Source: Cystobacter fuscus
GTDB taxonomy: Bacteria; Myxococcota; Myxococcia; Myxococcales; Myxococcaceae
Length of the DNA: 64,000 nucleotides
Reading direction: 5' to 3'
Assembly (NCBI RefSeq): GCF_002305875.1
Contig: NZ_CP022098.1
Span: forward strand, 8,370,001 to 8,434,000
The notes below the pieces were generated by a model. That model searched no databases, had not been told where the DNA came from, and saw nothing but the letters and a program-made list of their open reading frames with translations. Positions 1 to 8,842 of the stretch are shown piece after piece. Each line of letters opens with the position of its first letter. Positions within the stretch are counted from its first letter, which is position 1. Position numbers and translations under genes: made by a program.

Positions 1-1
1 G

Positions 2-1153
2 AGGTTCACCGGGACGGTCACCGACAAGCCCACCGACGAGGAACTGGAGCGCTTCGGGTTGAAGCCGCCTCAAGCCACCGTGTCCGCCCGGGCCTATGTG
101 CCGGATGCCCAGGGTGGTGGCGAGCAGGACGCCTCGCGCCAGCACTCGGTGACGTTCCACCTGGGGATCGAGAACGTCTTCGACGGCTCGATATACGTGC
201 GCCGGGAGGGAGACCCCCACGTGTACCTCGCCAACGGAGCGCTGCGCGTCATCCTCCTCAATGAAACCTCCGGGTGGAGGAGCCGTGACGTGTTCACCGT
301 GGAGGAGTCCTCGCTGCTGCGTATCGAGTTGAAGGGACGCAAGGACACCGTGGTGCTGGAGCGGGCCACCACCGCCAAGCCCTGGCAGATGACCCGACCG
401 ATGGTGATGCGCGCGGACCCCAAGCGCGTGGAGCGCATCTTCTCCGACTTGAAGCTCTACAAGGCCCTCGGCTTCCCGGAACCGGAATGGATGCCCCAGG
501 TGACGCGAGCGTTGGAGAAGCCCGCGGTGGTGGCCACCCTGGTGCCCAAGATCGGCGAGCCCATTCGCTTCCAGCTCGTGACGCTGAATGTGGGCGGCTT
601 CGAGCGGGCCTTCGTGCGGACCGAGGGCATGGCGGAGCCCATGCTGGCCCAGGTGGACGCCAATACCCTCAGGGTCCTGGATCCACCGCCCCTGGACTTC
701 AAGAGCAAGAAGGTGCTCGAGATGCAGGCCGGCGCGGTGGAGAAGCTCGTCATCCACCCGGGCGGACGCGGAGATCCCATCACCCTGGAGCGGACCCAGG
801 AGGATGGCCGTTGGGAGGTGCGCACTCCGGTCGTCGGCCGGGCCCGGCAATTCAAGATGGCCTCCCTGCTGAACTCCCTGGAGAAGCTCGAGGCGGAAGC
901 CGTGGTCGCCACCGGCGCGAAGCTCGCGGCGCGCCATGGCATCACCGACAGCTCCCGAGGAGTCACGCTGATGGATGGCACGGGCCAGGTGATCGCGCGG
1001 CTGCAAATTGGAAACCCCGTACCGGACAACGACCGCCGCACCTACGGGCGGGGCTCGTCCGAGGACATCTACGAGCTGAGCACCGCCGCGCTCGAGGCCC
1101 TGCCCCTGTCGCTGGAGGAGTTGCTGGATCGGGGACAGGGCAACGCGCCCTGA
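2..1153 (+). CDS. DUF4340-type protein, 5' end outside window
   Basis: The reading frame is open from base 2 to the TGA at 1151-1153, so the gene begins upstream; a TTG at 59 is only the first internal start-like codon. The visible part carries at least two repeats of the DUF4340 pattern: a W-x-M/V-x-x-P strand followed by a 'x-x-R-x-x-x-L-x-x-L-x-x-L' helix, near bases 390-470 and 810-890, each linked to an E-x-F/H-G-L/I turn. In many Proteobacteria DUF4340 proteins lie next to gliding-type (GldF/GldG) ABC transporter genes and are thought to be envelope proteins; the upstream context is not visible here. No catalytic motif is seen. The family call is from memory and moderately sure. Confidence 0.7.
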   Translation, partial: RFTGTVTDKPTDEELERFGLKPPQATVSARAYVPDAQGGGEQDASRQHSVTFHLGIENVFDGSIYVRREGDPHVYLANGALRVILLNETSGWRSRDVFTVEESSLLRIELKGRKDTVVLERATTAKPWQMTRPMVMRADPKRVERIFSDLKLYKALGFPEPEWMPQVTRALEKPAVVATLVPKIGEPIRFQLVTLNVGGFERAFVRTEGMAEPMLAQVDANTLRVLDPPPLDFKSKKVLEMQAGAVEKLVIHPGGRGDPITLERTQEDGRWEVRTPVVGRARQFKMASLLNSLEKLEAEAVVATGAKLAARHGITDSSRGVTLMDGTGQVIARLQIGNPVPDNDRRTYGRGSSEDIYELSTAALEALPLSLEELLDRGQGNAP

Positions 1154-1169
1154 GCAGGCGCGTGGGGCC

Positions 1170-1904
1170 TCACACCTCGAGCAGCAGGAAGCGCTGCTCG
1201 GGGTGCATCTTCGTCATGAGCGGCATCGCCACGTTGTAGACGGGGATGCCGCTCTTCGTCTTCGCCTGGGGCGCGCCATGGTGCGCGTGGCCATGGAAGA
1301 CCGCCTCCGCGCCGTAGTGGTCCACCGGCATCGCCAGCCGGCTGGTGCCCAGGAAGGGGCGGATCTCGATGTTCTCCCCCTCCAGCGTTTCCGGCACGGG
1401 GGCGTAGTGCATGATGACGACCTTCTTGGGCGTATCCAGGTGGCTGAGCGCCGCTTCCAGCTTGAGCGACTCGTGCACCGCCTCCTGGACGAAGGACTTC
1501 GTCTGCCCCTCGCCGAAGGCCTGCAGCGTGGCGTTGCCGAAGCCTCCACCGAAGCCCTTCACGCCCGCCACCCCCAGCACCTTCTCGAAGATGAAGTGGT
1601 CCCCGTCGAGGATGTGCACGCCGGCGCGTGACAGCTCGCCGCAGATCTCCTTGGCCTGGTTGTGCTCGTAGTCATGGTTGCCGAGCACCGCGGCCACCGG
1701 GACGCGCAGCGAGGACAGCTCCTCGGCGAGCACCTTGCCCTCCTCCACCATGCCGCGATCCGTCAGGTCCCCGCAGAGCACCAGCAGATCCGCCTCCGCG
1801 TTGATCTGCTTGACGAACTGGCGGAAGCGTCCGTGCTGATCATCCCGGCAATGGAGATCACCGACCGCCGCCAAGCGTATTTTCGAGTTCGCATCTCGCG
1901 CCAC
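1170..1904 (-). CDS. Calcineurin-like metallophosphoesterase
   Basis: A 244-residue cytoplasmic metallophosphoesterase. All motifs of the dimetal site are present in order: G-D-L-H (near residue 16), G-D-L-T-D-R (near 45), G-N-H-D (near 76), an M-H-Y-A-P histidine (near 165) and G-H-A-H-H (near 205). The GTG at 1904 is chosen as start because a GAAGGGGG ribosome-binding site lies 5-6 bases upstream; a longer in-frame start at 1949 lacks one and lies deeper inside the preceding gene. The gene overlaps the 3' end of the nucleotidyltransferase gene by 47 bases, so the two are probably co-transcribed and translationally coupled. The substrate cannot be told from sequence. Confidence 0.85.
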   Translation of the reverse strand: MARDANSKIRLAAVGDLHCRDDQHGRFRQFVKQINAEADLLVLCGDLTDRGMVEEGKVLAEELSSLRVPVAAVLGNHDYEHNQAKEICGELSRAGVHILDGDHFIFEKVLGVAGVKGFGGGFGNATLQAFGEGQTKSFVQEAVHESLKLEAALSHLDTPKKVVIMHYAPVPETLEGENIEIRPFLGTSRLAMPVDHYGAEAVFHGHAHHGAPQAKTKSGIPVYNVAMPLMTKMHPEQRFLLLEV

Positions 1905-2715
1905 GTGCGTCCCCCTTCTCTCGATCCCGCTCGTCCCAGGACTTGCCATCCCGGTAGCCCCAGTGATGGATGTCCACCATGTAGTTCACCTTGGAGATGA
2001 GCGTGCCGCGGCACAAGCGCTCCTGCCAGTTGCCCTCCTTGAGGGTGTCGAGCGTGCGCGACATGAGCTCCGTCATGAGCCAGGTGGGCACCAGGTCGCG
2101 CTCGCATGGGTAGGCGAAGCGGAACATCATCAGGTGGCTGAGCAACACCTCCCAGTACCGGTCGAAGCGGCGCAACAGCCGCGCCCAGTCCATGCCGTGC
2201 CCCATCTTGAGGATAAGGTGGTTGATGTCCGCGCCGTCGTAGCGCTCGCGCTCGGTGACGAAGGCCTTGGACCAGATGGTCTCCTCGGCGGGGGACACCA
2301 GACACTCGCGGCCGAACACCGGCGCCTTGCGCGCATGCTCGAACCACTCGTCGTCCACCGTGGCCACGCCGTTGCCCGAGGAGAAGATGAAGTCGACGAA
2401 GTACTCGCCCCGCCAGGCCTTGTAGAGCCAGGCCTCGTCCGTACGCTCGGTGCGCCAGCCGTCCTTCTCCAGGACGATCAGCGCCTGCTCCGCGTCGCGT
2501 TTGCGCGGAAACAGATCCAGATCCTTCGTGTCGCGGTAGATGCCCGTATAGGCGGAATAAGCGTAGGCCCCGCCCACCAGGAACGGTACGCCCGCGTCCA
2601 ACAGCACCTCGACGGCGCGCCCTCGCGTGTTGATTTCCTCGGGATGACGTTGTCGCTCGGCGAGCGAGGCGTCGATTCCCATCTCTCCTGGATGATTGGA
2701 GTCTCGCTTTTCCAT
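1858..2715 (-). CDS. Nucleotidyltransferase-fold protein
   Basis: A 285-residue protein with the N-terminal signature of small nucleotidyltransferases: G-G-x-A-Y-x-x-x-x-Y-T-G-x-x-R-x-T-K-D-L-D-L-F at residues 48-70, where the D-L-D pair would bind metal. The rest matches proteins annotated as 'nucleotidyltransferase family' in myxobacteria, and no partner antitoxin or HEPN gene is adjacent. The ATG at 2715 has no good ribosome-binding site, and an ATG at 2682 preceded by GGAGAG is an alternative. The last 15 codons lie within the start region of the metallophosphoesterase gene, which reads another frame. The cellular substrate is unknown. Confidence 0.7.
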   Translation of the reverse strand: MEKRDSNHPGEMGIDASLAERQRHPEEINTRGRAVEVLLDAGVPFLVGGAYAYSAYTGIYRDTKDLDLFPRKRDAEQALIVLEKDGWRTERTDEAWLYKAWRGEYFVDFIFSSGNGVATVDDEWFEHARKAPVFGRECLVSPAEETIWSKAFVTERERYDGADINHLILKMGHGMDWARLLRRFDRYWEVLLSHLMMFRFAYPCERDLVPTWLMTELMSRTLDTLKEGNWQERLCRGTLISKVNYMVDIHHWGYRDGKSWDERDREKGDARGARCELENTLGGGR

Positions 2716-3069
2716 GGGGGGAAGCTAGGAACGGGGCGGATCCCCGTCGAAATCGTCCCCAGGTCTGCTTGGAGGGCATGCAGGCGAGAGTCCAAGTCAT
2801 TGAAATCCTTGAGCTTTCATTTTTCGTCCGGGGTGCTTTCCGTTTTTCGGGGCCACGGTGTCACTTCCAGCGAACGAGCCGCGCGCACCCGAGGGCCGGG
2901 CAGACTTCGAGGGGAAACGCTCGTGACGAGAACCCACCCATGGCCGTGGCCGGAGACACCTCCGACCAAGGGCCCAGCAGCCACTCCCGCGGGGCACCTG
3001 GTCGCTCACGGTGAAGAGGATGGGGCGGGTAGGCTCGGACCTCCCCCCCGAGGCGAGACGAGGCAGTTC
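2716..3069. other. Intergenic region, divergent promoters expected
   Basis: This 354-base stretch separates two divergently transcribed operons. A short AT-richer patch at about 2800-2850 contains two similar T-run/CGGGG segments. I see no convincing -35/-10 pair, RNA gene or coding frame on either strand; open frames crossing it lack ribosome sites and family resemblance. Confidence 0.4.
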
Positions 3070-3609
3070 TTGGCAGTGACGACCCCAGCGGACCTGAAGG
3101 TCATCGACGGAGGCCAGCAGGACCGGCATGCCTTCCTGCATGAGCTGTACAAGACCTACGGTGGCAGCGTGTACGGGCGCTGCCGCTTTCTCTTGAAGGA
3201 CGCCACGAAGGCGGAGGACGCGGCGCAGGAGGTCTTCGTGCGCGTCCTGCGGCAATCGGAGTCGTTGCGCAGGGCGAACTCGCCCCTGGCGTGGTTGATG
3301 AAGGTCGCCACCCACCACTGCCTCAACCAACTGCGCGCGGAGCAGGCGCCGTGGCGTCGCTCGTTCGAGCGGGACGAGCGGGCACGTCCCGAGGGGGACG
3401 GAGGCGAGCGGCCCCTGGAGACGCGCAACCTGGTGCGCTCGCTCCTGTCCCGGGTGGACCCCGAGACCCAGGCGGCGGTGGTGCACTACTGGGTGGATGG
3501 AATGACGCTGGAAGAGGTGGCGGCGCTGTTGGGCCGCTCGGTGCCCACGGTGCGCAAGCGGCTGGAGGGCTTCGCGACCCTGACGAACGAGGAGCTGAAG
3601 GTGCCATGA
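3070..3609 (+). CDS. ECF-like sigma-70 family RNA polymerase sigma factor
   Basis: A 179-residue sigma factor with region 2 at residues 18-62 (H-E-L-Y-K-x-Y-G ... A-E-D-A-A-Q-E-V-F-V-R-V-L) and a region 4 helix-turn-helix at residues 135-172 (M-T-L-E-E-V-A-A-L-L-G ... V-R-K-R-L). The start is taken as TTG 3070, seven bases after a GAGG; GTG 3076 is an alternative. A long open frame continues upstream to 1963 but it antisenses the nucleotidyltransferase gene and has no family resemblance, so it is excluded. The stop codon overlaps the start of the anti-sigma gene (ATGA), the classic layout of a sigma/anti-sigma pair, so this factor probably controls its own operon. Confidence 0.85.
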   Translation: MAVTTPADLKVIDGGQQDRHAFLHELYKTYGGSVYGRCRFLLKDATKAEDAAQEVFVRVLRQSESLRRANSPLAWLMKVATHHCLNQLRAEQAPWRRSFERDERARPEGDGGERPLETRNLVRSLLSRVDPETQAAVVHYWVDGMTLEEVAALLGRSVPTVRKRLEGFATLTNEELKVP

Positions 3610-4355
3610 GCGCGCATCTGACGGAGTGGACGCTGCGGCGGCTGCGCGCCGGGGAGCTGCCCGGCGCGGAGGAGCAACAGGCCCGGAGCCATGTCGCCAC
3701 CTGCGCGGAGTGCCAGCGGGTGCTCCACGGCCTCGAGGAGGAACAGGCGCGCTTCGAGGCCCAGGTGCCCTTCGAGCGCTTCGCGGCCGGGGTCGCCCTG
3801 AAGGAGACGGAGAAGCCCGCCTCGCGGCCGCGCGTCAACGGCCTGGTGGTGGCGGTAGCGGCCCTGGTGCTGCTCACGGTGACGGTGCGTCCCTTCCTCG
3901 AGCCCGAGTCCGTCAACCGGCTCAAGGGCGATGGTGCCTCGGCGACCCTGCGCATCGGTGGCGAGGGCCCCCAGCGCGCCGTGCTCCCGGGGGACACGGA
4001 GACGGTGCTGCCGCACGAGCGGGTGCGGATCGGCTACACGGCGGGCCCCTACCCGTTCATCCTCGCCCTCTCGCTGGACGACACCGGGGAGGTCTCCCCG
4101 CTGTATGCCACCGAGGATCAGCGCAGCCTGCGCGTGGAGGCGGGAGGCGGACGGCACTGGCTGCCCGACAGCGTGCGCTTCACGGGGACGGGGAACGAGC
4201 GGGTGATGGTGCTGCTGTCCAACGAGCCCCTGGAGCTGGGCGCGGTGACGGCGCGAGCGCTTCGCGCCTGGGAGGAGGCGGGCAACCAGGTCTCGGCGAT
4301 GCGGCCCCTGGAGCTGGATGGGGAGGAAATCGACTGGGTGCTGCACAAGCCATGA
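3606..4355 (+). CDS. Zinc-binding anti-sigma factor with DUF4384-like periplasmic part
   Basis: A 249-residue membrane protein. The N-terminus has the ZAS-type metal site H29-x3-C33-x2-C36, which in the family binds zinc and holds the cognate sigma factor. A transmembrane segment follows at about residues 77-97. The rest, expected in the periplasm, resembles DUF4384: an I-G-Y strand, then 'P-F-I-L-A-L-S-L-D-D-T-G-E-V-S-P-L-Y'. The gene overlaps the sigma gene by 4 bases upstream and the caspase gene by 4 bases downstream, so the three are translated as a unit. I infer that it keeps the sigma factor inactive until an envelope signal arrives; the signal is unknown. Confidence 0.75.
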   Translation: MSAHLTEWTLRRLRAGELPGAEEQQARSHVATCAECQRVLHGLEEEQARFEAQVPFERFAAGVALKETEKPASRPRVNGLVVAVAALVLLTVTVRPFLEPESVNRLKGDGASATLRIGGEGPQRAVLPGDTETVLPHERVRIGYTAGPYPFILALSLDDTGEVSPLYATEDQRSLRVEAGGGRHWLPDSVRFTGTGNERVMVLLSNEPLELGAVTARALRAWEEAGNQVSAMRPLELDGEEIDWVLHKP

Positions 4356-5953
4356 GGCGTCTGGGCCTGTCCGCCTGGGGAGTGCTCCTGGGTCTGCTCC
4401 TGGCGAGCGCCGCGGGCGCCGTCCCCACGCGCCGCTTCGCGCTGGCGGCGGGCAATGACGAGGGGGGCGCGGGCACCCGGCCACTGCGCTTCGCGCGGCA
4501 GGATGCGCGGACGATGCTGGGCCTGCTGTCGCGGCTGGGCGGGGTGGCGCCCGGAGATTCGCGGCTGCTGCTGGACGAGGAGCCCGAGGACTTCCTGCGG
4601 GCGCTCGCCGAGGTGGAGGCCCAGGCACGGGTGGCGCGGGCCCGGGGCGAGCGCACCGAGCTCATCCTCTACTATTCGGGTCACGCGAAGGACGGCGCGC
4701 TGCGCATGGGAGAGGGGGTGCTGGAGCTGGAGGCGCTCAAGCGTCGGCTGGAGGCCTCGCCCGTGGACATCCGCATCGCCATCCTGGATGCGTGCCGCTC
4801 GGGGTCGCTCACCCGCACGAAGGGCGCCCGGCGCGCGCCCGCCTTCGCCATCGACACGGGCCTGGCCCAGACCGCCCGGGGGCTCGTCCTGCTCACCTCC
4901 AGCTCGGCGGACGAGGACTCCCAGGAGTCGGATCTGCTGGGGGGCAGCTACTTCACCCACCACCTCTTCAGCGGCCTGCTGGGGGACGCGGATCGCTCGG
5001 GGGACGGGCAGGTGACGCTCTTCGAGGCCTACTCCCATGCCTATGCGCGCACGGTGGCGGACACCGCCGACAGCGGCGCCGGAGCGCAGCACCCCTCCTT
5101 CAGCTATGACCTGTCGGGCCAGGGGGACCTGGTGCTGACGGACTTGCGTGGACACGACGAGGGCGTGCTGTTGCCGGGTGCCGCGCCCGCGGGCGCCTAT
5201 TACTTCGTGAGCCCCATGGGCCTGGTGGTCGCCGAGGTGGACAAGGCGGCGGACACCGAGCGCAGGCTCGCCCTGGCGCCGGGCCGCTACACGGTGAAGC
5301 GCAGACTGGCGGACCGGCTGCGCATCGGCGAGGCGGAGGTGCGTCGCGGGAGCACCACGGTGCTCGACGAGTCGAGCCTGCGCGACGCGCCCTTCTCGGA
5401 TGATCCGGTGAAGGGAGCGCCGTACCAGACGCGCACGCGGCACGCCTATTGGACGCTGGGGCTCAGCGGCGGCTACCACTCCTTCTTCGACACGCCCACG
5501 CGCGACAACCTCTTCCTCTCCACTCCGATGCTGGGGCTGGAGGCGAGCCTGCACCACTACTTCCACGAGGACTGGCGCTGGGACGTCGATCTGTCCTTCG
5601 GCTCGAGGCAGGCCACGCTGGCGCTGCCCACGCTGTCGGGGCCGCTCTACCGCTATTCGCTGCTCAACGTGGGCACGTCGTTCGTGCGCGAGTGGCCCCT
5701 GGGCCGCGCGAGTCCCTTCCTCGGCGCGCGTCTGGCCTACTCGGTCATGATTCGCGACTTCACGGACACGAGCCTGCCGACCCAGTTCTACGGGGTGGTC
5801 ACCCCCGGGTTGATGGCGGGCGTGCGCTGGCCGCTGACCCACCACATCGAACTCACCGGACGTGCCCGCGTCCATTACCTCCTCTACAACGTCGACGAGC
5901 CACGCTCCCTGGGCTACTGGGAACTCGGGGCACTCGTCACGTTCCGGCTGTGA
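4352..5953 (+). CDS. Caspase-like protease with C-terminal outer-membrane barrel-like domain
   Basis: A 533-residue exported protein. Residues 1-23 form a signal peptide (ending A-G-A). A caspase/metacaspase fold (Peptidase C14) follows, with the catalytic pair visible as Y-S-G-H111 and I-L-D-A-C148-R-S-G. An EF-hand-like loop at D214-E225 (D-x-S-x-D-G-x-V-x-x-x-E) may bind calcium. A PEGA-like stretch lies at about 275-345. From about residue 363 the protein alternates short amphipathic strands rich in Tyr, Phe and Gly and ends in V-T-F-R-L, as expected of an outer-membrane beta barrel. The barrel reading is inference. It starts four bases inside the anti-sigma gene. A caspase domain exported and tethered to the outer membrane is unusual; the substrate is unknown. 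Confidence 0.8.
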   Translation: MRRLGLSAWGVLLGLLLASAAGAVPTRRFALAAGNDEGGAGTRPLRFARQDARTMLGLLSRLGGVAPGDSRLLLDEEPEDFLRALAEVEAQARVARARGERTELILYYSGHAKDGALRMGEGVLELEALKRRLEASPVDIRIAILDACRSGSLTRTKGARRAPAFAIDTGLAQTARGLVLLTSSSADEDSQESDLLGGSYFTHHLFSGLLGDADRSGDGQVTLFEAYSHAYARTVADTADSGAGAQHPSFSYDLSGQGDLVLTDLRGHDEGVLLPGAAPAGAYYFVSPMGLVVAEVDKAADTERRLALAPGRYTVKRRLADRLRIGEAEVRRGSTTVLDESSLRDAPFSDDPVKGAPYQTRTRHAYWTLGLSGGYHSFFDTPTRDNLFLSTPMLGLEASLHHYFHEDWRWDVDLSFGSRQATLALPTLSGPLYRYSLLNVGTSFVREWPLGRASPFLGARLAYSVMIRDFTDTSLPTQFYGVVTPGLMAGVRWPLTHHIELTGRARVHYLLYNVDEPRSLGYWELGALVTFRL

Positions 5954-5967
5954 ATCGGGAGCGTGTC

Positions 5968-6942
5968 ATGCGAACCCTCTGGCTCTTGCTGTTGGGCTGT
6001 GCCACCAGCGCCTGTGTGGGCAACTTCTCCAACGACGACCTCGAGTTCCTCAACGCCCTGCCCGCGCGCGAGGATCTGATGGCCCGGCTGCCCGGAAGCG
6101 AGGCGCGCACCGGCGCGAGCGTCACGGGATGGCGCGTGGCCCCGCTCGCCCTGGCAGAGCCCTCCCCGTTCTATCGCAACACCCACGACGCCTCGGACAT
6201 CTTCAACGCGGGGCTGGATGCACTGCTGTCGCGCCTGGAGCTGATCCAGGCCGAGCCCCCGACGACGCGCGCCCTGGGCAAACGGACCTGGGGGCCCATG
6301 ACGCTCGACGTGTCCGGAACCCACGAGGTGCGTCTCCTGATGACCCGGACGGGCCGCGTCTTCGACTATCGGCTCGAGGTGCGGCGCACCGGCTCGGGCG
6401 ATGCGGGCTGGTGGACCTTCCTGGAGGGCATCTTCCAGGCGGACGGCGGCATGCGCCGGGGGGCGGGAGCGGTGCACCTTCAGCTCGGGGCGGCGGTCGC
6501 CAACGGCTTCGATCTGGGGTGGCTCTCGGAACAGGGGCAGGAGTGGCTCTCGACCCAGGAGCGGTTGGACATCGCCTATCAGACGCGCACGCTGCCCTTG
6601 CGCGTGGAGATGAACTTCGTCTCGGCCCAGGGGGGGCGGGAGTTCCGGTACACCTACCGCCAGCTGCCCGACGGACTCGGGGAGATGAGGTTCTTCCTCC
6701 GGGCGGACCTCCTGCCGGGCGAGCGGCGCGAGGACCTGTCCATCCTCAGCCGGTGGACGCGGGACGGCGCCGGGGTGGCCCGAGCGGAGGTGACGGGAGG
6801 GGACGTGACCGAGGGGCTCGAGGAGACCCAGGTGGAGTGCTGGGACACGGGCTTCCAGCTCACCTACCGCCAACGCAGTTGGAACGCGACCCCGGAAGGC
6901 GATGCCGGGTCCTGTCCGGACGTCTCCGCGCTGGGGCCCTGA
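5968..6942 (+). CDS. Putative lipoprotein of the caspase operon
   Basis: A 324-residue exported protein of unknown family. The N-terminus is a signal sequence with two possible lipobox cysteines (L-L-G-C at 11 and T-S-A-C at 16). No transmembrane segment follows. The ATG at 5968 is preceded by GGGAG six bases away; a GTG at 5950 overlapping the caspase stop is the alternative. It sits 14 bases after the caspase gene and is surely in the same operon, so it may be a partner or substrate of the exported caspase. Residues 100-250 look rich in beta strands. I cannot assign a function. Confidence 0.7.
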   Translation: MRTLWLLLLGCATSACVGNFSNDDLEFLNALPAREDLMARLPGSEARTGASVTGWRVAPLALAEPSPFYRNTHDASDIFNAGLDALLSRLELIQAEPPTTRALGKRTWGPMTLDVSGTHEVRLLMTRTGRVFDYRLEVRRTGSGDAGWWTFLEGIFQADGGMRRGAGAVHLQLGAAVANGFDLGWLSEQGQEWLSTQERLDIAYQTRTLPLRVEMNFVSAQGGREFRYTYRQLPDGLGEMRFFLRADLLPGERREDLSILSRWTRDGAGVARAEVTGGDVTEGLEETQVECWDTGFQLTYRQRSWNATPEGDAGSCPDVSALGP

Positions 6943-6951
6943 GGCCGCGGC

Positions 6952-8355
6952 TCACATGTCCTCCAGCTCCTTGCCCTTGGTCTCGCGGATGAAGAAGACG
7001 ACGAAGAGCAGCGAGGCCACCGCCGCCGCGGTGTACAGGCCGTAGGCGAGGCCCAACCCCGCCGTGCGCAGGCTGGGGAAGGTGGCGGAGACGACGAAGT
7101 TGGCGACCCACTGCGCGGCGCCGGCGAGCGCCAGGGCCTGGGCGCGGATGCGGTTGTTGAACATCTCCCCGAGCAGCACCCACACCACGGGACCCCACGA
7201 CAGGCCGAAGCAGAAGACGTAGAGGTTGGCGGCGATGAGGGCGATGGTGCCCGCGGAGCCCTGGAGCACGGGGGCGCCCGAGGCATCCAACGGCGCCGAG
7301 CCGAACACGAACGCCATCGTCCCGAGCGTCAGCATCATCCCCGCCGAGCCGATGAGGAGCAGGGGCTTGCGCCCGAAGCGATCCACCGTGGCGATGGCGA
7401 TGAACGTGGTGACGATGTTGGTGACGCTGGTGATGACGGTGATGACGAGCGAGTCCTTCTCCGAGAACCCCACCGCCTGCCAGAGGACGCTCGAGTAGTA
7501 GAAGATGACGTTGATGCCCACGAACTGCTGGAAGACCGACAGGCCGATGCCAATCCAGACGATGGGCAGCAGGCCGAAGCGTCCGCGCAGATCCTTGAAG
7601 CGGCCGCGCTCCTCCGAGGAGAGGGTGCGGCGGATCTCCACCATCTTCGCCTCGGCGCCGCGGCCCAGGACGGTGCGTAGCACGGTGAGCGCCCTGGCCT
7701 CGTCGCGCCTGGCGACGAGGTAGCGCGGGGACTCGGGAATCATCAGGGCGCCCACGCCATAGGCCATGGCGACGGGCAGCTCGGACAGGAGCATCCAGCG
7801 CCACGCGGCCAGCCCGAACCAGTAGGGGTTCTCCGCCGAGCCTGCCCCGGCGGCGATGCCGTAGTCGACGAGCAGCGCGGCGAAGATGCCCGTGACGATC
7901 GCCAGCTGCTGCAGCGAGCCGAGCCGGCCCCGGAGATGGGCGGGAGCGATCTCCGCGATGTAGGCGGGAGCGATGACGCTGGCGATGCCCACGGCGATGC
8001 CGCCCACCAGGCGCCACAGGCTCAAGTCCACGAGCCCGAAGGCGAGCCCCGAGCCCAGCGTGCTCACGGAGAAGAGGATGGAGGCCACCACCATCACCCG
8101 GATGCGTCCCAGACGGTCCGCCAGCTGACCGCCCGCGAACGCCCCCACGGCCGAGCCGATCAGCGCCGAGGACACGGTCAGGCCGATGGCGGTGTCACTG
8201 GCCTGGAAGGTGGACGCCAGGGCCCCCACGGCCCCATTGATGACGGACGTGTCGTAGCCGAACAGGAAGCCACCCAGGGCGGCCACCGAGGAGATCAAGA
8301 CCACCTTGGAGACGGACCCATCCGCCGCCATCGCGCCTTCGCGCACATGCCCCAT
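6952..8355 (-). CDS. Sugar-porter family MFS transporter
   Basis: A 467-residue, 12-helix inner-membrane transporter of the sugar porter family. Signature motifs are all visible: G-x-L-A-D-R-L-G-R (between helices 2 and 3), P-E-S-P-R-Y-L-V after helix 6, Q-Q-F-V-G-I-N-V-I-F-Y-Y-S in helix 7, D-R-F-G-R-K-P between helices 8 and 9, and E-T-K-G-K-E-L-E at the C-terminus. By family it should couple hexose or pentose uptake to protons. The ATG at 8355 lies seven bases after GGAGG and is preferred to the GTG at 8361. It converges on the caspase operon with a 9-base gap. The exact sugar is not determined. Confidence 0.9.
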   Translation of the reverse strand: MGHVREGAMAADGSVSKVVLISSVAALGGFLFGYDTSVINGAVGALASTFQASDTAIGLTVSSALIGSAVGAFAGGQLADRLGRIRVMVVASILFSVSTLGSGLAFGLVDLSLWRLVGGIAVGIASVIAPAYIAEIAPAHLRGRLGSLQQLAIVTGIFAALLVDYGIAAGAGSAENPYWFGLAAWRWMLLSELPVAMAYGVGALMIPESPRYLVARRDEARALTVLRTVLGRGAEAKMVEIRRTLSSEERGRFKDLRGRFGLLPIVWIGIGLSVFQQFVGINVIFYYSSVLWQAVGFSEKDSLVITVITSVTNIVTTFIAIATVDRFGRKPLLLIGSAGMMLTLGTMAFVFGSAPLDASGAPVLQGSAGTIALIAANLYVFCFGLSWGPVVWVLLGEMFNNRIRAQALALAGAAQWVANFVVSATFPSLRTAGLGLAYGLYTAAAVASLLFVVFFIRETKGKELEDM

Positions 8356-8532
8356 CCACACACCTCCCGGAACGCGCTCTCATCATCCGCACGCCGGGCA
8401 CCGAGTCATCCCTTCACGGCAGCGAGGGTGTCGGCCGTTGGAAAGAAGCCGCGACCGCAGTGTCGCCCACGGGCATTTCTGGGAGTCCGAGCAGGGGCCA
8501 CCCCGCCCGCCTGCCCTCCCCGGCATCCGTCC

Positions 8533-8561
8533 TTGACTCGGTGGGAGTCACTCTCTAGGTT
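8533..8561 (+). promoter_or_regulatory. Sigma-70-type promoter of rpoZ
   Basis: TTGACT at 8533-8538 and TAGGTT at 8556-8561 are separated by 17 bases, a good housekeeping promoter 41 bases upstream of the rpoZ start. Confidence 0.6.
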
Positions 8562-8602
8562 GGGTCTCTTCCCCTCGGTATTCAGCGAAGGACCCCTGTT
8601 CC

Positions 8603-8842
8603 ATGGCTCGCGTCACAGTCGAAGACTGCCTCCCCCTGGTCGACAACCGCTTCGCGCTCGTGCTGCTGGCGGCCAAGCGCGCCCGTCAGCTCATGGCCGG
8701 CGCCCGCCCCATCATCGACATCTCCAAGAACAAGCCGCCCGTGCTCTCGCTGCGCGAGGTGGCCACCGGCCGGGTGAAGTTCGATCGCGACGTGCGCGAG
8801 GCCCTCACCGGCAAGTACTCCAAGGAGCCCAAGGGCGCCTAG
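8603..8842 (+). CDS. rpoZ: RNA polymerase omega subunit
   Basis: A 79-residue protein with the omega signature: [10 protein letters not shown] at the N-terminus, then '[15 protein letters not shown]' and '[15 protein letters not shown]'. Omega helps assemble and stabilise the beta-prime subunit. Unlike in many bacteria it is not next to gmk or spoT here; the neighbours are a Nudix hydrolase and a sugar transporter. Its stop overlaps the 3' end of the Nudix gene by four bases in a tail-to-tail arrangement, so no separate terminator exists between them. Confidence 0.95.
   Translation: MARVTVEDCLPLVDNRFALVLLAAKRARQLMAGARPIIDISKNKPPVLSLREVATGRVKFDRDVREALTGKYSKEPKGA

Noticed and set aside
1963-3069. 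N-terminal extension of the sigma factor frame
   Set aside because: The upstream part runs antisense to the nucleotidyltransferase gene and has no conserved sequence; the sigma domain begins at about 3070.
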